Assembly (NCBI GenBank): GCA_934409175.1
Contig: CAKRVX010000004.1
Location: forward strand, 1 to 53,215
Length of the DNA: 53,215 nt
Origin: an uncultured Blautia sp.
GTDB lineage: Bacteria > Bacillota > Clostridia > Lachnospirales > Lachnospiraceae
Direction of reading: 5' to 3'
A program made the translations under genes and the position numbers. The notes beneath the pieces were generated by a model, which searched no databases, was not told where the DNA came from, and saw only the letters and a program-made list of their open reading frames with translations. Position 1 is the first letter of the stretch. Every line of letters begins with the position of its first letter. Shown piece after piece: positions 15,938-25,818 of this stretch.

Positions 15938-17005
15938 ATGAAAAAGAAACTGGTATCTGCAATCCTTTGCGCATCAATGGTAGCTGGAATGGTGGTCATC
16001 CCGGGTGTAGCTGTTAAAGCTGATGACAAGAAACTGATCGGTGTTACCATGCCAACCAAGGACCTTCAGAGATGGAATCAGGACGGCGAAAACATGAAGA
16101 AGGAACTGGAAGCAGCTGGATACGAAGTAGACCTTCAGTATGCATCTAATGATGTAAGCACACAGGTTTCACAGCTTGAGAACCAGGTAGCTAACGGATG
16201 TGACCTTCTGGTTGTAGCATCTATTGACGGAAGCAGCCTTGGCGAGCCGCTGAAACAGGCAAAAGAAGCAGGAATTCCGGTTATCTCCTATGACCGTCTG
16301 CTTATGAATTCAGATGCAGTTACTTACTATGCAACATTCGATAACTACAAAGTAGGACAGAAACAGGGCGAATATTTAGTAGATGCACTTGATCTTGACA
16401 ATCAGGACGGACCGTTCAATATTGAGCTGTTCACAGGCGATCCTGGTGACAACAACTGTAACTTCTTCTTCGGCGGTGCAATGGATGTACTTCAGAAATA
16501 CATCGACGAGGGTAAACTGGTAGTTAAATCCGGACAGACAGAGTTCGAGCAGGTTGCAACTGCTAACTGGGACAGTGCAAAAGCTCAGGACAGAATGGAT
16601 ACAATCATCGCTGGTAACTACTCAGACGGAACAAACCTTGACGCAGTTCTCTGTTCCAATGACTCTACAGCACTTGGTGTAGAAAATGCTCTGGCAGCTT
16701 CCTATACAGGAAACTATCCGATCATCACTGGTCAGGACTGTGATACACCAAACGTTAAAAATCTTGTAGCAGGAAAACAGGCTATGTCTGTATTCAAAGA
16801 TACACGTGCTCTTGCTTCTGCAGTTGTTAAAATGGTTGACTCCATCATGAAAGGTGAAGAACCGGAAGTTAACGATACAGAATCCTATGACAACGGCACA
16901 GGCGTTATCCCGACATACCTTTGTGATCCGGTTGTAGTTACACAGGACAACTACAAAGAAATTCTGATCGATTCCGGATATTATACAGAAGATCAGATCA
17001 AATAA
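15938..17005 (+). CDS. Sugar ABC transporter substrate-binding protein (ChvE/XylF type)
   Basis: This 355-residue secreted binding protein is of the ChvE/multiple-monosaccharide family. ATG 15938 follows ACGGAGG. The signal peptide (MKKKLVSAILCASMVAGMVV) is probably cut after VKA, about residue 28. Its cysteine is not in a lipobox. Family motifs are GVTMPTKDLQRWNQDGENMK, PVISYDRLLMNSDAVTYYATFDN, GDPGDNNC, SNDSTALGVENAL and GQDCDTPNVKNLVAGKQAMSVFKD. Tyr, Arg and Asp in the YDR segment are ligand contacts in this family. Relatives bind xylose, arabinose, glucose or galactose. It is first in a three-gene transporter operon. Confidence 0.9.
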   Translation: MKKKLVSAILCASMVAGMVVIPGVAVKADDKKLIGVTMPTKDLQRWNQDGENMKKELEAAGYEVDLQYASNDVSTQVSQLENQVANGCDLLVVASIDGSSLGEPLKQAKEAGIPVISYDRLLMNSDAVTYYATFDNYKVGQKQGEYLVDALDLDNQDGPFNIELFTGDPGDNNCNFFFGGAMDVLQKYIDEGKLVVKSGQTEFEQVATANWDSAKAQDRMDTIIAGNYSDGTNLDAVLCSNDSTALGVENALAASYTGNYPIITGQDCDTPNVKNLVAGKQAMSVFKDTRALASAVVKMVDSIMKGEEPEVNDTESYDNGTGVIPTYLCDPVVVTQDNYKEILIDSGYYTEDQIK

Positions 17006-17084
17006 TCAAAGCAGATAATAAGAAAGCTCTTGTACAGGCGGGATATATGCCCGCCTGTATGAAATGAAAGGGAGGGAAATTGAG

Positions 17085-18623
17085 TTGGCTAAGATACTTT
17101 TGGAAATGAAAAATATCACCAAAACTTTCCCCGGTGTAAAAGCGCTGGACAATGTAAATCTCCAGGTAGAGGAAGGCGAGATTCATGCACTTGTTGGTGA
17201 GAACGGGGCCGGTAAATCTACATTAATGAATGTATTAAGTGGTATCTATCCGTATGGATCGTATGAAGGAAATATTGTTTATGACGGAGAAATCTGTAAA
17301 TTCAACACAATCAAAGACAGTGAACAAAAGGGAATCGTAATTATTCATCAGGAACTGGCACTGATCCCGTATATGACGATCGGTGAAAATATGTACCTGG
17401 GAAATGAAAGAGGAAAATCTTTCTCCATTAACTGGAATGAAACTTATGGAGAAGCAGACAAATATTTGAAAATAGTAGGACTGGAGGAGTCCTCCAGAAC
17501 TTTGATAAAGGATATTGGTGTAGGTAAACAGCAGCTTGTAGAAATTGCAAAAGCATTGGCGAAACATGCCAAACTTCTGATTCTGGATGAGCCGACAGCA
17601 TCATTAAATGAAGATGATTCACAGGCTCTGCTGGATCTGTTGCTGAAGTTTAAAGAACAGGGAATGACATCTATCATTATTTCTCACAAATTAAATGAAA
17701 TTTCTTATGTAGCGGACAAGATTACAGTCATCCGTGATGGTTCCACCATTGAAACACTGGATAAGAAGAAAGATGATTTCTCAGAACAGCGTATTATTCA
17801 GGGTATGGTTGGACGAGAAATGACAGATCGTTTCCCGAAACGTCCGAATGTGAAAATCGGGGATGTTTCCATGGAGGTAAAGAACTGGACTGTTTATCAT
17901 CCATTGTATTCGGAACGTAAAGTGGTAGATAATGTATCATTTAAAGTCCACAAAGGTGAAGTAGTAGGAATTTCAGGACTGATGGGTGCAGGACGTACAG
18001 AGCTTGCCATGAGTATTTTCGGAAAAAGCTATGGAACCAAGATTTCCGGTCAGATTTTTATGAACGGAAAAGAAGTTAAATTGAATACGGTACAGGAAGC
18101 AATTGATAATAAGCTTGCCTATGTAACAGAGGATAGAAAAGGAAATGGTCTGATTCTTTCCAAATCTATTAAAATGAATACTTCTCTGGCAAATATGAAG
18201 GGAATCAGCAATAACAATGTGATTGATGCTGATAAAGAATATGCGGTAGCAGAAGAGTACAGAAAGAAACTGAAAACGAAATGTCCTTCTGTAGAGCAGA
18301 ATGTTGGTAACTTAAGTGGTGGTAACCAACAGAAAGTTCTTCTGGCAAAGTGGATGTTCGCAGAACCGGATATTCTGATTCTGGATGAACCCACCCGAGG
18401 TATTGACGTAGGTGCCAAATACGAAATTTACTGTATTATCAACGACCTGGTGGCAGCAGGAAAATCTGTCATCATGATTTCTTCTGAACTTCCGGAAGTT
18501 CTGGGAATGTCAGACAGAATTTATATCATGAATGAGGGCAAATTTGTTGGCGAAGTAGGAAAAGAAGAAGCTACTTCTGAGCTGATCATGTCCAAGATCG
18601 TGAAATCAGGAAAAGGAGCGTAA
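17085..18623 (+). CDS. Sugar ABC transporter ATP-binding protein (GguA/MmsA/XylG type)
   Basis: This protein of about 512 residues has two fused ABC domains, as in RbsA/XylG/GguA. Domain 1 has Walker [11 protein letters not shown]-loop [19 protein letters not shown], signature [13 protein letters not shown], and Walker [12 protein letters not shown]. Domain 2 has the degenerate loop [10 protein letters not shown], usual for this family, with [15 protein letters not shown] and [15 protein letters not shown] prefer TTG 17085 because GGGAGG lies about 9 nt upstream. ATG 17064 has no ribosome binding site, and ATG 17106 is too far inside. It energises the permease that follows. Confidence 0.9.
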   Translation: MAKILLEMKNITKTFPGVKALDNVNLQVEEGEIHALVGENGAGKSTLMNVLSGIYPYGSYEGNIVYDGEICKFNTIKDSEQKGIVIIHQELALIPYMTIGENMYLGNERGKSFSINWNETYGEADKYLKIVGLEESSRTLIKDIGVGKQQLVEIAKALAKHAKLLILDEPTASLNEDDSQALLDLLLKFKEQGMTSIIISHKLNEISYVADKITVIRDGSTIETLDKKKDDFSEQRIIQGMVGREMTDRFPKRPNVKIGDVSMEVKNWTVYHPLYSERKVVDNVSFKVHKGEVVGISGLMGAGRTELAMSIFGKSYGTKISGQIFMNGKEVKLNTVQEAIDNKLAYVTEDRKGNGLILSKSIKMNTSLANMKGISNNNVIDADKEYAVAEEYRKKLKTKCPSVEQNVGNLSGGNQQKVLLAKWMFAEPDILILDEPTRGIDVGAKYEIYCIINDLVAAGKSVIMISSELPEVLGMSDRIYIMNEGKFVGEVGKEEATSELIMSKIVKSGKGA

Positions 18624-18627
18624 AGAG

Positions 18628-19800
18628 ATGGAGAAAAAGCTTAGTTTTTCAGAAATATTAAAGAAATATACGATGGTGATCGTCCTTGTACTGGTTGTCA
18701 TCATGTTTACGGCAAACACCAAAGGTGTTATGCTTCTTCCGCAGAACGTAAATAACCTCGTAGCTCAGAATGCATATGTATTTATTCTTGCAACAGGTAT
18801 GTTGTTCTGTATTTTAACAGGTGGTAACATCGACCTTTCTGTTGGTTCTGTTGTATGCTTCGTGGCAGCAGTCGGCGGTAAAATGATGGTTCTTAACAAC
18901 ATGAATCCATATCTTACCATGCTTGTAATGCTGATTACCGGTATTGCAATCGGCGCATGGCAGGGATTCTGGATCGCTTATGTACGAATTCCACCGTTCA
19001 TTGTAACTCTGGCAGGTATGCTTGCATTCCGTGGTTTATCAAACGTAGTTCTTCAGGGACAGACACTGGCTCCAATGCCTGATTCTTACCTGGCACTGTT
19101 TAACAACTATATTCCTGATCCATTTGGAAAAGAAGGATTTAATGTTACATGTTTCGTAGTTGGTATTATCGTTTGTGTAGTTTATGTTTTACTTGTAATG
19201 AAAAACCGTGCAGACCGTGCGAAAAAAGGATACAGTGTAGAAGCTTTCGGCGGCGCAGCAATTAAAATGGTTCTGATCTGTGTTGCAATCCTTGCATTTA
19301 TGTTCCGTCTGGCACAGTACAAAGGTATTCCGAACTCTCTGGTTTGGGTAGCAGTTATTATCGCAATCTATACATATATTGCTTCTAAAACAACTACAGG
19401 TCGTTATTTCTATGCAGTTGGCGGTAATGAGAAGGCAACTAAACTTTCCGGTATCAATACAAACAGAGTTTATTTTCTTGCTTATTTAAACATGGGTCTT
19501 CTGGCAGCTATCGCAGGTATGGTTACTATGGCTCGTCTGAATTCTGCTAACCCACAGGCAGGTACAAACTTTGAAATGGATGCCATTGGTTCCTGTTTCA
19601 TCGGTGGTGCTTCTGCCTACGGTGGAACCGGTACTGTTCCTGGAGTTATTATTGGTGCTCTTTTAATGGGTGTCCTGAACTTAGGTATGAGTATTATGGG
19701 TATTGACCAGAACATTCAGAAAGTTGTTAAAGGTCTTGTTCTTCTGGCAGCAGTTATCTTTGATGTTGTAAGTAAGAGAAAATCCTTTATTGTAAAATAA
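18628..19800 (+). CDS. Sugar ABC transporter permease (GguB/MmsB/XylH type)
   Basis: This 390-residue membrane protein (BPD_transp_2, ribose/xylose branch) has about ten hydrophobic segments. Diagnostic stretches are GMLFCILTGGNIDLSVGSVV, IPPFIVTLAGMLAFRGLSNVV, TTTGRYFYAVGGNEKATKLSGI and IGSCFIGGASAYGGTGTVPG. It presumably forms a homodimeric channel for the monosaccharide delivered by the 15938 binding protein, powered by the two-domain ATPase. It starts 4 nt after the ATPase gene and ends the operon before a strong terminator. Length fits XylH and GguB. Confidence 0.92.
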   Translation: MEKKLSFSEILKKYTMVIVLVLVVIMFTANTKGVMLLPQNVNNLVAQNAYVFILATGMLFCILTGGNIDLSVGSVVCFVAAVGGKMMVLNNMNPYLTMLVMLITGIAIGAWQGFWIAYVRIPPFIVTLAGMLAFRGLSNVVLQGQTLAPMPDSYLALFNNYIPDPFGKEGFNVTCFVVGIIVCVVYVLLVMKNRADRAKKGYSVEAFGGAAIKMVLICVAILAFMFRLAQYKGIPNSLVWVAVIIAIYTYIASKTTTGRYFYAVGGNEKATKLSGINTNRVYFLAYLNMGLLAAIAGMVTMARLNSANPQAGTNFEMDAIGSCFIGGASAYGGTGTVPGVIIGALLMGVLNLGMSIMGIDQNIQKVVKGLVLLAAVIFDVVSKRKSFIVK

Positions 19801-19830
19801 TAAAATATGAGTTCCTCCTCATTGTGAGAA

Positions 19831-19866
19831 AAACAGAGCTTGCAAAGAATGCAGGCTCTGTTTTTT
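19831..19866 (+). terminator. Intrinsic terminator after the sugar transporter operon
   Basis: AACAGAGCTTGC pairs with GCAGGCTCTGTT (one G-U pair) around AAAGAAT, followed by six T residues. Confidence 0.9.
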
Positions 19867-19909
19867 CTGTGCTGTTTAATGAACAGTGAAAATTCTTAAA
19901 TAAATATGC

Positions 19910-19939
19910 TTGAGAAATATTGGCGGATGGAAGTATAAT
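19910..19939 (+). promoter_or_regulatory. Promoter for the PHP phosphatase gene
   Basis: TTGAGA (19910-19915), an 18-nt spacer and consensus TATAAT (19934-19939) lie 38 nt before the gene. Confidence 0.65.
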
Positions 19940-19977
19940 GTGGAGGAAAGATTTTTTGCGAAATAAGGAGAAAAATT

Positions 19978-20700
19978 ATGAAATACAAGTCAGTATTGGA
20001 TTTACATACACATACAGTAGCCAGCGGTCATGCATATTGTTCTCTGAGGGAGATGGCCAAGGCAGCTTCTGAGAAGGGACTGGAGCTTCTGGGGATTACG
20101 GAGCATGCACCTATGATGCCAGGAACCTGTCATAAGTTTTATTTTCATAATCTTAAGGTTGTGCCACGGGAAATGTATGGAATTCAGCTGCTGTTAGGAT
20201 CGGAGGTAAACATTCTGGATGCACAGGGAACGGTGGATCTGGGTGAGAAGACTCTTTCAAGTATGGATGTGGTGATCGCCAGTCTGCATACTCCATGTAT
20301 GAAGCCTGCATCCAGACTTGAAAATACGGAAAGTTATCTGAATGCGATGAAGAATCCTTATGTAAATATTATCGGACATCCGGATGATGGGAGATATGAG
20401 ATTGATTACGAGGCTCTGGTTCAGGGAGCTAAAGAATACGGCAAGGTTCTGGAGTTGAACAATCATTCTATGGATCCTGACTGTACCCGTGAGAACGCAG
20501 TGGAGAATGATACAGTAATGCTGAACCTGTGTAAGAAATACCAGGTTCCGGTTGTGATGGACAGTGATGCGCATTTTGATCTGCTGATCGGGGAGTTTGA
20601 TCTTGCGAGAGATTTACTGACAAAACTGGACTTTCCGGAGAAACTGGTGCTGAACAGGTCTGTGGATGCGATTAAGAAGTATGTGAATCGTAAGTTTTGA
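19978..20700 (+). CDS. PHP-domain phosphatase, YcdX-like
   Basis: This 240-residue cytoplasmic protein is of the PHP metal-dependent phosphoesterase family, YcdX branch. Metal-ligand motifs are visible in order: DLHTHT at the N-terminus, GITEH, LLGSEVNI, ASLHTPC, IIGHPDDG and MDSDAHF near the C-terminus. The substrate of this branch is not established, and the family hydrolyses small phosphate esters in vitro. AAGGAG precedes ATG 19978. It has its own promoter and appears monocistronic. The remains of a signalling gene follow immediately. Confidence 0.87.
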   Translation: MKYKSVLDLHTHTVASGHAYCSLREMAKAASEKGLELLGITEHAPMMPGTCHKFYFHNLKVVPREMYGIQLLLGSEVNILDAQGTVDLGEKTLSSMDVVIASLHTPCMKPASRLENTESYLNAMKNPYVNIIGHPDDGRYEIDYEALVQGAKEYGKVLELNNHSMDPDCTRENAVENDTVMLNLCKKYQVPVVMDSDAHFDLLIGEFDLARDLLTKLDFPEKLVLNRSVDAIKKYVNRKF

Positions 20701-20711
20701 TTGAACATACA

Positions 20712-22063
20712 TTGATATTAAAAGTTGCATTGATGGCGCGTTCAGTAATTATCGGTACTTTTGATCTGCAGTGCGAATATGTGGAATATAATACAAATAC
20801 AGAAATTCTTGAGACTGTAGAAAGAGGTGAGGTGGATTATGGAATCTGCCATAGTGCTGTTTCTCAGAAGATTATAAAAATAACAATTTTCATCTGGTAA
20901 AAGGTGTTGCCATTATGAAAAGCTTTCCTGCGCTGGCAGTTCCGGATTCAAAACCAGATCTTCAGAAGAGTCTTAATACAGTAGTTCAGAAGATGGCGGA
21001 GGATGGTACACTTTATCGATTAAAGACCAAATGGATCACAGAGTTTACCAAGGATCGTTCGCTTCCGCAGGTCCTGAAAAATTATCAGGCATTTTATATT
21101 GTGATATTTATGAGTCTGCTGTTACTATTCTCTGTTAATTTTTGGTTTCAGATACATCTCAGAAAACAGGAGGAATACATTGCAGCATTACTGGAATATC
21201 AGAAAAAGCTTCAAATCTCCAAGGAAGAGACAGAACGTGCCAATCGTGCGAAGACGGAATTTCTGTCTCATATATCACATGATATCCGAACACCAATGAA
21301 CGGTATTATGGGTATGACTGGGATCATACGTAAAAATTCGGAAAATCCGCAACGTATTCTGGAATGTCTGGATAATATTGATATTGCATCAGAACATCTT
21401 CTTTCACTGATCAATGATGTTCTGGATATGAGTAAGCTGGAGAGTGGAGAAGTAGAGCTGGAAATGACGAACTTTTCCCTGGACAATGAGTTGAAGAATA
21501 TCCGCGCGATCATGGATAATAAGGCAAGAGAAAAACAGATTGATTTTGTAATCCATGATGAAACAGGTTAAGCACAGATATCTGGTTGGAAGCCCGGGAC
21601 ATTTGCGTCGTATTCTTCTTAATCTGATCAGTAATGCTCTGAAATACACACAGAATAAAGGATGTGTTCAGGTGGAGATTGCTGAGATATCCAGTGATCA
21701 GAAAAAAGTCTGGCTGGAATTTAAAGTGCAGGATAATGGAAGCGGTATGAGTCAGGAGTTTGTAAAGCATAATCTTTATAAACCTTTTACTCAGGAAAAT
21801 GACAACGTAAGAACAAAATACCAGGGAACCGGACTTGGTATGTCAATTGTAGCTGAAATCGTAAAAGTTATGCAGGGCTCCATAAAAGTGGAAAGTGAAC
21901 TGGGAAAGGGAACGACTTTTGTAGTTATGTTGTCTTTTGGAATCGGTGAACAGAAAGCAGAAATCAACAGAGAAGAAAACAGGAAGCAGGGATGAATGAG
22001 CATCTGACAAAGCCATTGGATCATGTATTACTGTTCGAAACTCTGGCCTGTTACCGCAGATAA
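20712..22063 (+). pseudogene. Decayed hybrid sensor histidine kinase
   Basis: Pieces of one gene lie in three reading frames. First is the end of an SBP_bac_3-like sensor lobe (about 20712-20875; ETVERGEVDYGICHSAV). After a frameshift near 20875, it continues (NNNFHLVKGVAIMKSFPALAV) through the rest of that lobe, a membrane helix (about 21090-21150), a coiled linker and a HisKA domain with SHISHDIRTPMNGIMG. A second frameshift at about 21560-21570 leads into HATPase (LLNLISNALKYT, DNGSGM, GTGLGMSIV). Last is a 24-codon scrap (21992-22063; MNEHLTKPLD) matching the end of a receiver domain whose body is deleted. The 5' end with its signal peptide is absent. It cannot make a working kinase. Confidence 0.85.
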
Positions 22064-22093
22064 AAAAATTATGATTTCTTTCTGCACAAATGC

Positions 22094-22122
22094 TTGCTTC
22101 TCATGTTTTAACGTGGTAAAAT
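22094..22122 (+). promoter_or_regulatory. Promoter for the YerC-like regulator
   Basis: TTGCTT (22094-22099), a 17-nt spacer and TAAAAT (22117-22122) lie about 90 nt before the gene. Confidence 0.6.
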
Positions 22123-22211
22123 ATCACTGTTAGAAATATGATACGGACATTATAAAGACAAATGTCCGTCCAGTGAAGAAGTGAAGAACAGAGTTCTAAA
22201 GGAGCAGGAAA

Positions 22212-22517
22212 ATGAGTAAAAAAATCAGAACAGAGGCTGTAGATCAGCTTTTTGAAGCGATTTTATGCCTGAAGGATAAAGAAGAATGCTATACTTTCTT
22301 TGAGGATGTATGCACAATCAATGAACTTCTTTCCTTATCACAGCGTTTTGAGGTTGCCAAGATGCTGATGGACAAAAGAACATATCTTGATATTTCAGAA
22401 AAGACCGGAGCATCCACTGCAACGATCAGTCGTGTGAATCGTTCATTGAATTATGGTAATGATGGTTATGAGATGGTGTTCTCAAGAATGGAAGAGAAGG
22501 AAGCCAAAGGGGAATAA
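22212..22517 (+). CDS. YerC/YecD family TrpR-related regulator
   Basis: This 101-residue all-helical protein of the YerC/YecD (TrpR-like) family has the helix-turn-helix at about residues 55-80: MLMDKRTYLDISEKTGASTATISRVNRSL. The preceding CTINELLSLSQRFEVAKML matches the dimerising helices. Bacterial relatives resemble Trp repressor in fold, but their targets are mostly unknown. A GGAGCAGG ribosome binding site precedes ATG 22212. A strong terminator follows, so it is monocistronic. Confidence 0.85.
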   Translation: MSKKIRTEAVDQLFEAILCLKDKEECYTFFEDVCTINELLSLSQRFEVAKMLMDKRTYLDISEKTGASTATISRVNRSLNYGNDGYEMVFSRMEEKEAKGE

Positions 22518-22554
22518 TATACCAGAAGAATAAAGGGCGAGAGAGCCATTGAGA

Positions 22555-22581
22555 GGCAGGTGAAGATCACCTGCCTTTTTA
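22555..22581 (+). terminator. Intrinsic terminator after yerC-like gene
   Basis: AGGCAGGTGA (22555-22564) and TCACCTGCCT (22568-22577) form a perfect 10-bp stem with an AGA loop and a T run. No clear promoter is seen between it and the beta-galactosidase gene. Confidence 0.88.
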
Positions 22582-22640
22582 AACGGCAGGAGAAAATAAA
22601 TGCATAATGTAATGGTATTGGAATTATGAGGAGGAACCAC

Positions 22641-25600
22641 ATGAAGACATTTGATTATTCACTGGTAAAAGATCCGCAGTATTTCTGCGATAACCGGATG
22701 GAAGCTCATTCAGATCATGTATATTATAGAAATACAGAAGAGATGAAGAATGCTGTGCAGGAAATAGAGAGCACTTCTTTCCGTTATAGTCTGAATGGAT
22801 TATGGAAATTTCACTATGCCCGTAATTACAGAAGCACAATTCTGGGATTTGAGAAAGAGGATTACTGCTGTTATGACTGGGATGATATTTATGTACCGGC
22901 ACATATCCAGATGGAAGGATACGATGCACCACAGTATGCAAACGTCCAGTATCCATGGGAGGGTCACGAAGAAATCCATCCTGGTGAGATTCCGGAGAGA
23001 TTTAATCCGGTGGCAAGTTATGTGAAATATTTTACAGTACCGGAACATATGAAGGGAAAACGATTGTTTATTTCTTTTCAGGGAGCAGAAAGCGGACTTG
23101 CGTTGTGGCTGAACGGAACATTTGTTGGTTACAGTGAAGATTCCTTTACACCCTCAGAATTTGAACTGACTGATTATGTAAAAGATGGTCAGAATAAACT
23201 GGCAGCGCAGGTATTTAAATGGACTTCCAGCAGCTGGTGTGAAGATCAGGATTTCTTCCGTTTCTCAGGAATTTACAGAGATGTATATCTCTATACAGTA
23301 CCGGATACTCATGCCTATGATCTCCAGATCCGTGCCATTCCGGAACAGAACCTGGCTGCAGCAGATTTGGAAGTGAAAGTGAAAACCTGGGGAAAGGGAA
23401 GCATTGTTTTCAAACTTGAAAAAGATGGCGAATGTGTTCTGGAGGACCGAAAGTCTCTTATGGAAACAGAAAACGGAACAGAAACAGCAAGAGAAAATAT
23501 AGCAGAGAACACTTTGGATTCAGAAACAACTTATGTTCAGAGAACAAATAGCAGCAAGACTGTGCAGAACAGTTTTGCATGGAAAATCAATAGTCCGAAA
23601 TTATGGAGTGCGGAAGATCCGCAGCTTTATGAGTTCGTAATCGAACTTTACAATGAAACAGGAATTCTTCAGGAAGTGATTCCACAGAAAGTTGGATTTC
23701 GCCGTTTCGAGATGAGAAACGGTATCATGACTCTGAACGGAAAACGTATTGTATTCAAGGGCGTAAACCGTCATGAGTTCAGCTCTGTCAGCGGCAGACA
23801 TGTTTCCGAAGAGGAATTGCGCAAAGACCTTCGTACCATGAAACAGAACAACATCAATGCTATCCGTACCTGTCATTATCCGGATACTTCTCTGATCTAT
23901 CAGCTCTGTGACGAATATGGCATCTATATGATCGATGAGACAAATCTGGAATCTCATGGTTCCTGGGATGTAGCAGAAATTACAAGAGATTACACATACA
24001 TTGTTCCGCACAATAAACCGGAGTGGCTGGACATGATGCTCGATCGCGCAAACTCCATGTACCAGAGAGATAAGAACCATCCGGCAATCCTGATCTGGTC
24101 CTGCGGAAACGAATCTTTTGGTGGAAAAGATATTTATGAAATGTCTCAGCTTTTCCGTAAAAATGACCGGACCCGTCTGGTGCATTATGAAGGACTTTTT
24201 CATGACCGCAGCTATAATGATACCAGTGACATGGAAAGTCAGATGTATCCGACTGTAGAAGCAATCAAAGCGTTCCTTGCGAAGGATGACAGCAAGCCAT
24301 TTATCTGCTGTGAGTATACACATGCAATGGGAAACTCCTGTGGCGCCATGCACAAATACACAGATCTGACAGACACAGAACCGAAATACCAGGGTGGGTT
24401 TATCTGGGATTACATTGATCAGTCTATCTATAAAAAAGATCGATATGGAAAAGAATTCCAGGCATACGGCGGCGATTTCGGAGAACGTCCGACAGACTAC
24501 AACTTCAGCGGCAATGGAATCGCATATGGAGGTGACCGTGAGGCATCCCCGAAGATGCAGGAAGTGAAATTTAACTACCAGAATATTACGGCAGAAGTTA
24601 CAGCAGATACTGTAAAAGTAATCAATAAGAATCTGTTTGTAAACACAGATACATTCGATTGTAAGGTAACACTTGCAAAGAACGGAAAAACAATTCGCAC
24701 AGAAATTCTGAAAACAGCAGTCGAGCCATTAAGTGAAAAAGAATATAAACTGCCGTTTGGAAAAGCAAAAAGCACAGGGGAGTATGCAGTCACTGTTTCT
24801 TTCCATCTGAAAGAGGCAAAAGTATGGGCACCGGCAGGTCATGAGATTGCATTTGGACAGTATGTATATCAGATTGAGGGAAATGTTCTGGCAGACAAAA
24901 CAGCGGCAGTGCAGAAACCACAGATCATCCGGAGTACACACGACATCGGTGTCAGCGGTGAGCACTTTGAGGTAATGTTCTCCGTTCTTAACGGCGGTCT
25001 TGTTTCCTACAAATATGCAGGCAAAGAAATGATCGAAGCAATCCCGAAACCCAATTTCTGGCGAGCACCAACGGACAATGATTGTGGAAACCTTATGCAG
25101 ATGCGCTATGCACAGTGGAAAATCGCCAGCATGTACTTAAGCCATAAAGAATATCGTAAAGGTGCTTATGGTCCATCCACCTTACCGCAGGCAGAGGAGA
25201 CAGACAATTCCGTAAAAGTAACCTTTACATACCTGATGCCGACCATACCGACAAGTGAATGCCGGCTCACTTACGAAGTATTCGGAGATGGAAAAGTCAA
25301 AACTACTTTAATATATGATCCGGTAAAAGAACTCGGCGATATGCCGGAATTTGGCGTAATCTTCAAATTCAACGCAGACTATGACCATATACAATGGTAC
25401 GGTCTGGGAGAAGCCGAAACCTATGCAGACCGCAAAAAAGGTGCAAAACTCGGTATTTACCAGAACCTTGTCGAAGATAACATGGCAAAATACATGGTTC
25501 CGCAGGAATGTGGCGCAAAAGAGGAAGTACGCTGGGCAAAAGTCACAGACCGCAAAGGCAGAGGAATCCGCTTTGAGATGGACAAAGAACCAATGATGTT

Positions 25601-25805
25601 CTCAGCACTTCCATATACTCCACACGAAATAGAAAACGCCATGCACCCATACGAACTTCCACAGGTCCACTACACTGTGATCCGCGTTGCCAAAGGCCAG
25701 ATGGGAATCGGCGGTGACGACAGCTGGGGAGCATACACCCATCCGGAATATTTGTTAAATACAGAGGGAAAGATGGAATTTTCGTTTAGTTTTAAGGGGA
25801 TTTAA
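22641..25805 (+). CDS. lacZ: Beta-galactosidase, GH2 LacZ type
   Basis: This 1054-residue cytoplasmic glycosidase has the full LacZ architecture: an N-terminal sugar-binding jelly roll (VPAHIQMEGYDAPQYANVQYPW), an Ig-like domain, a TIM barrel and the C-terminal small-chain domain (FWRAPTDNDCGN onward, then YGLGEAETYADRK). The acid/base glutamate is E491 in WSCGNESFGG, and the nucleophile is E558 in CCEYTHAMGNS. RHEFSSVSGRHVSEEEL and the preceding GVN are also typical. I start at ATG 22641, since GAGGAGG lies 7 nt upstream and covers the next ATG. It cleaves terminal beta-galactosides. No signal peptide is present, so the substrate must be imported. An insertion rich in Glu and Thr in the Ig-like part (about residues 275-310) is unusual. 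Confidence 0.93.
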   Translation: MKTFDYSLVKDPQYFCDNRMEAHSDHVYYRNTEEMKNAVQEIESTSFRYSLNGLWKFHYARNYRSTILGFEKEDYCCYDWDDIYVPAHIQMEGYDAPQYANVQYPWEGHEEIHPGEIPERFNPVASYVKYFTVPEHMKGKRLFISFQGAESGLALWLNGTFVGYSEDSFTPSEFELTDYVKDGQNKLAAQVFKWTSSSWCEDQDFFRFSGIYRDVYLYTVPDTHAYDLQIRAIPEQNLAAADLEVKVKTWGKGSIVFKLEKDGECVLEDRKSLMETENGTETARENIAENTLDSETTYVQRTNSSKTVQNSFAWKINSPKLWSAEDPQLYEFVIELYNETGILQEVIPQKVGFRRFEMRNGIMTLNGKRIVFKGVNRHEFSSVSGRHVSEEELRKDLRTMKQNNINAIRTCHYPDTSLIYQLCDEYGIYMIDETNLESHGSWDVAEITRDYTYIVPHNKPEWLDMMLDRANSMYQRDKNHPAILIWSCGNESFGGKDIYEMSQLFRKNDRTRLVHYEGLFHDRSYNDTSDMESQMYPTVEAIKAFLAKDDSKPFICCEYTHAMGNSCGAMHKYTDLTDTEPKYQGGFIWDYIDQSIYKKDRYGKEFQAYGGDFGERPTDYNFSGNGIAYGGDREASPKMQEVKFNYQNITAEVTADTVKVINKNLFVNTDTFDCKVTLAKNGKTIRTEILKTAVEPLSEKEYKLPFGKAKSTGEYAVTVSFHLKEAKVWAPAGHEIAFGQYVYQIEGNVLADKTAAVQKPQIIRSTHDIGVSGEHFEVMFSVLNGGLVSYKYAGKEMIEAIPKPNFWRAPTDNDCGNLMQMRYAQWKIASMYLSHKEYRKGAYGPSTLPQAEETDNSVKVTFTYLMPTIPTSECRLTYEVFGDGKVKTTLIYDPVKELGDMPEFGVIFKFNADYDHIQWYGLGEAETYADRKKGAKLGIYQNLVEDNMAKYMVPQECGAKEEVRWAKVTDRKGRGIRFEMDKEPMMFSALPYTPHEIENAMHPYELPQVHYTVIRVAKGQMGIGGDDSWGAYTHPEYLLNTEGKMEFSFSFKGI

Positions 25806-25818
25806 GGAGGATTTATTT

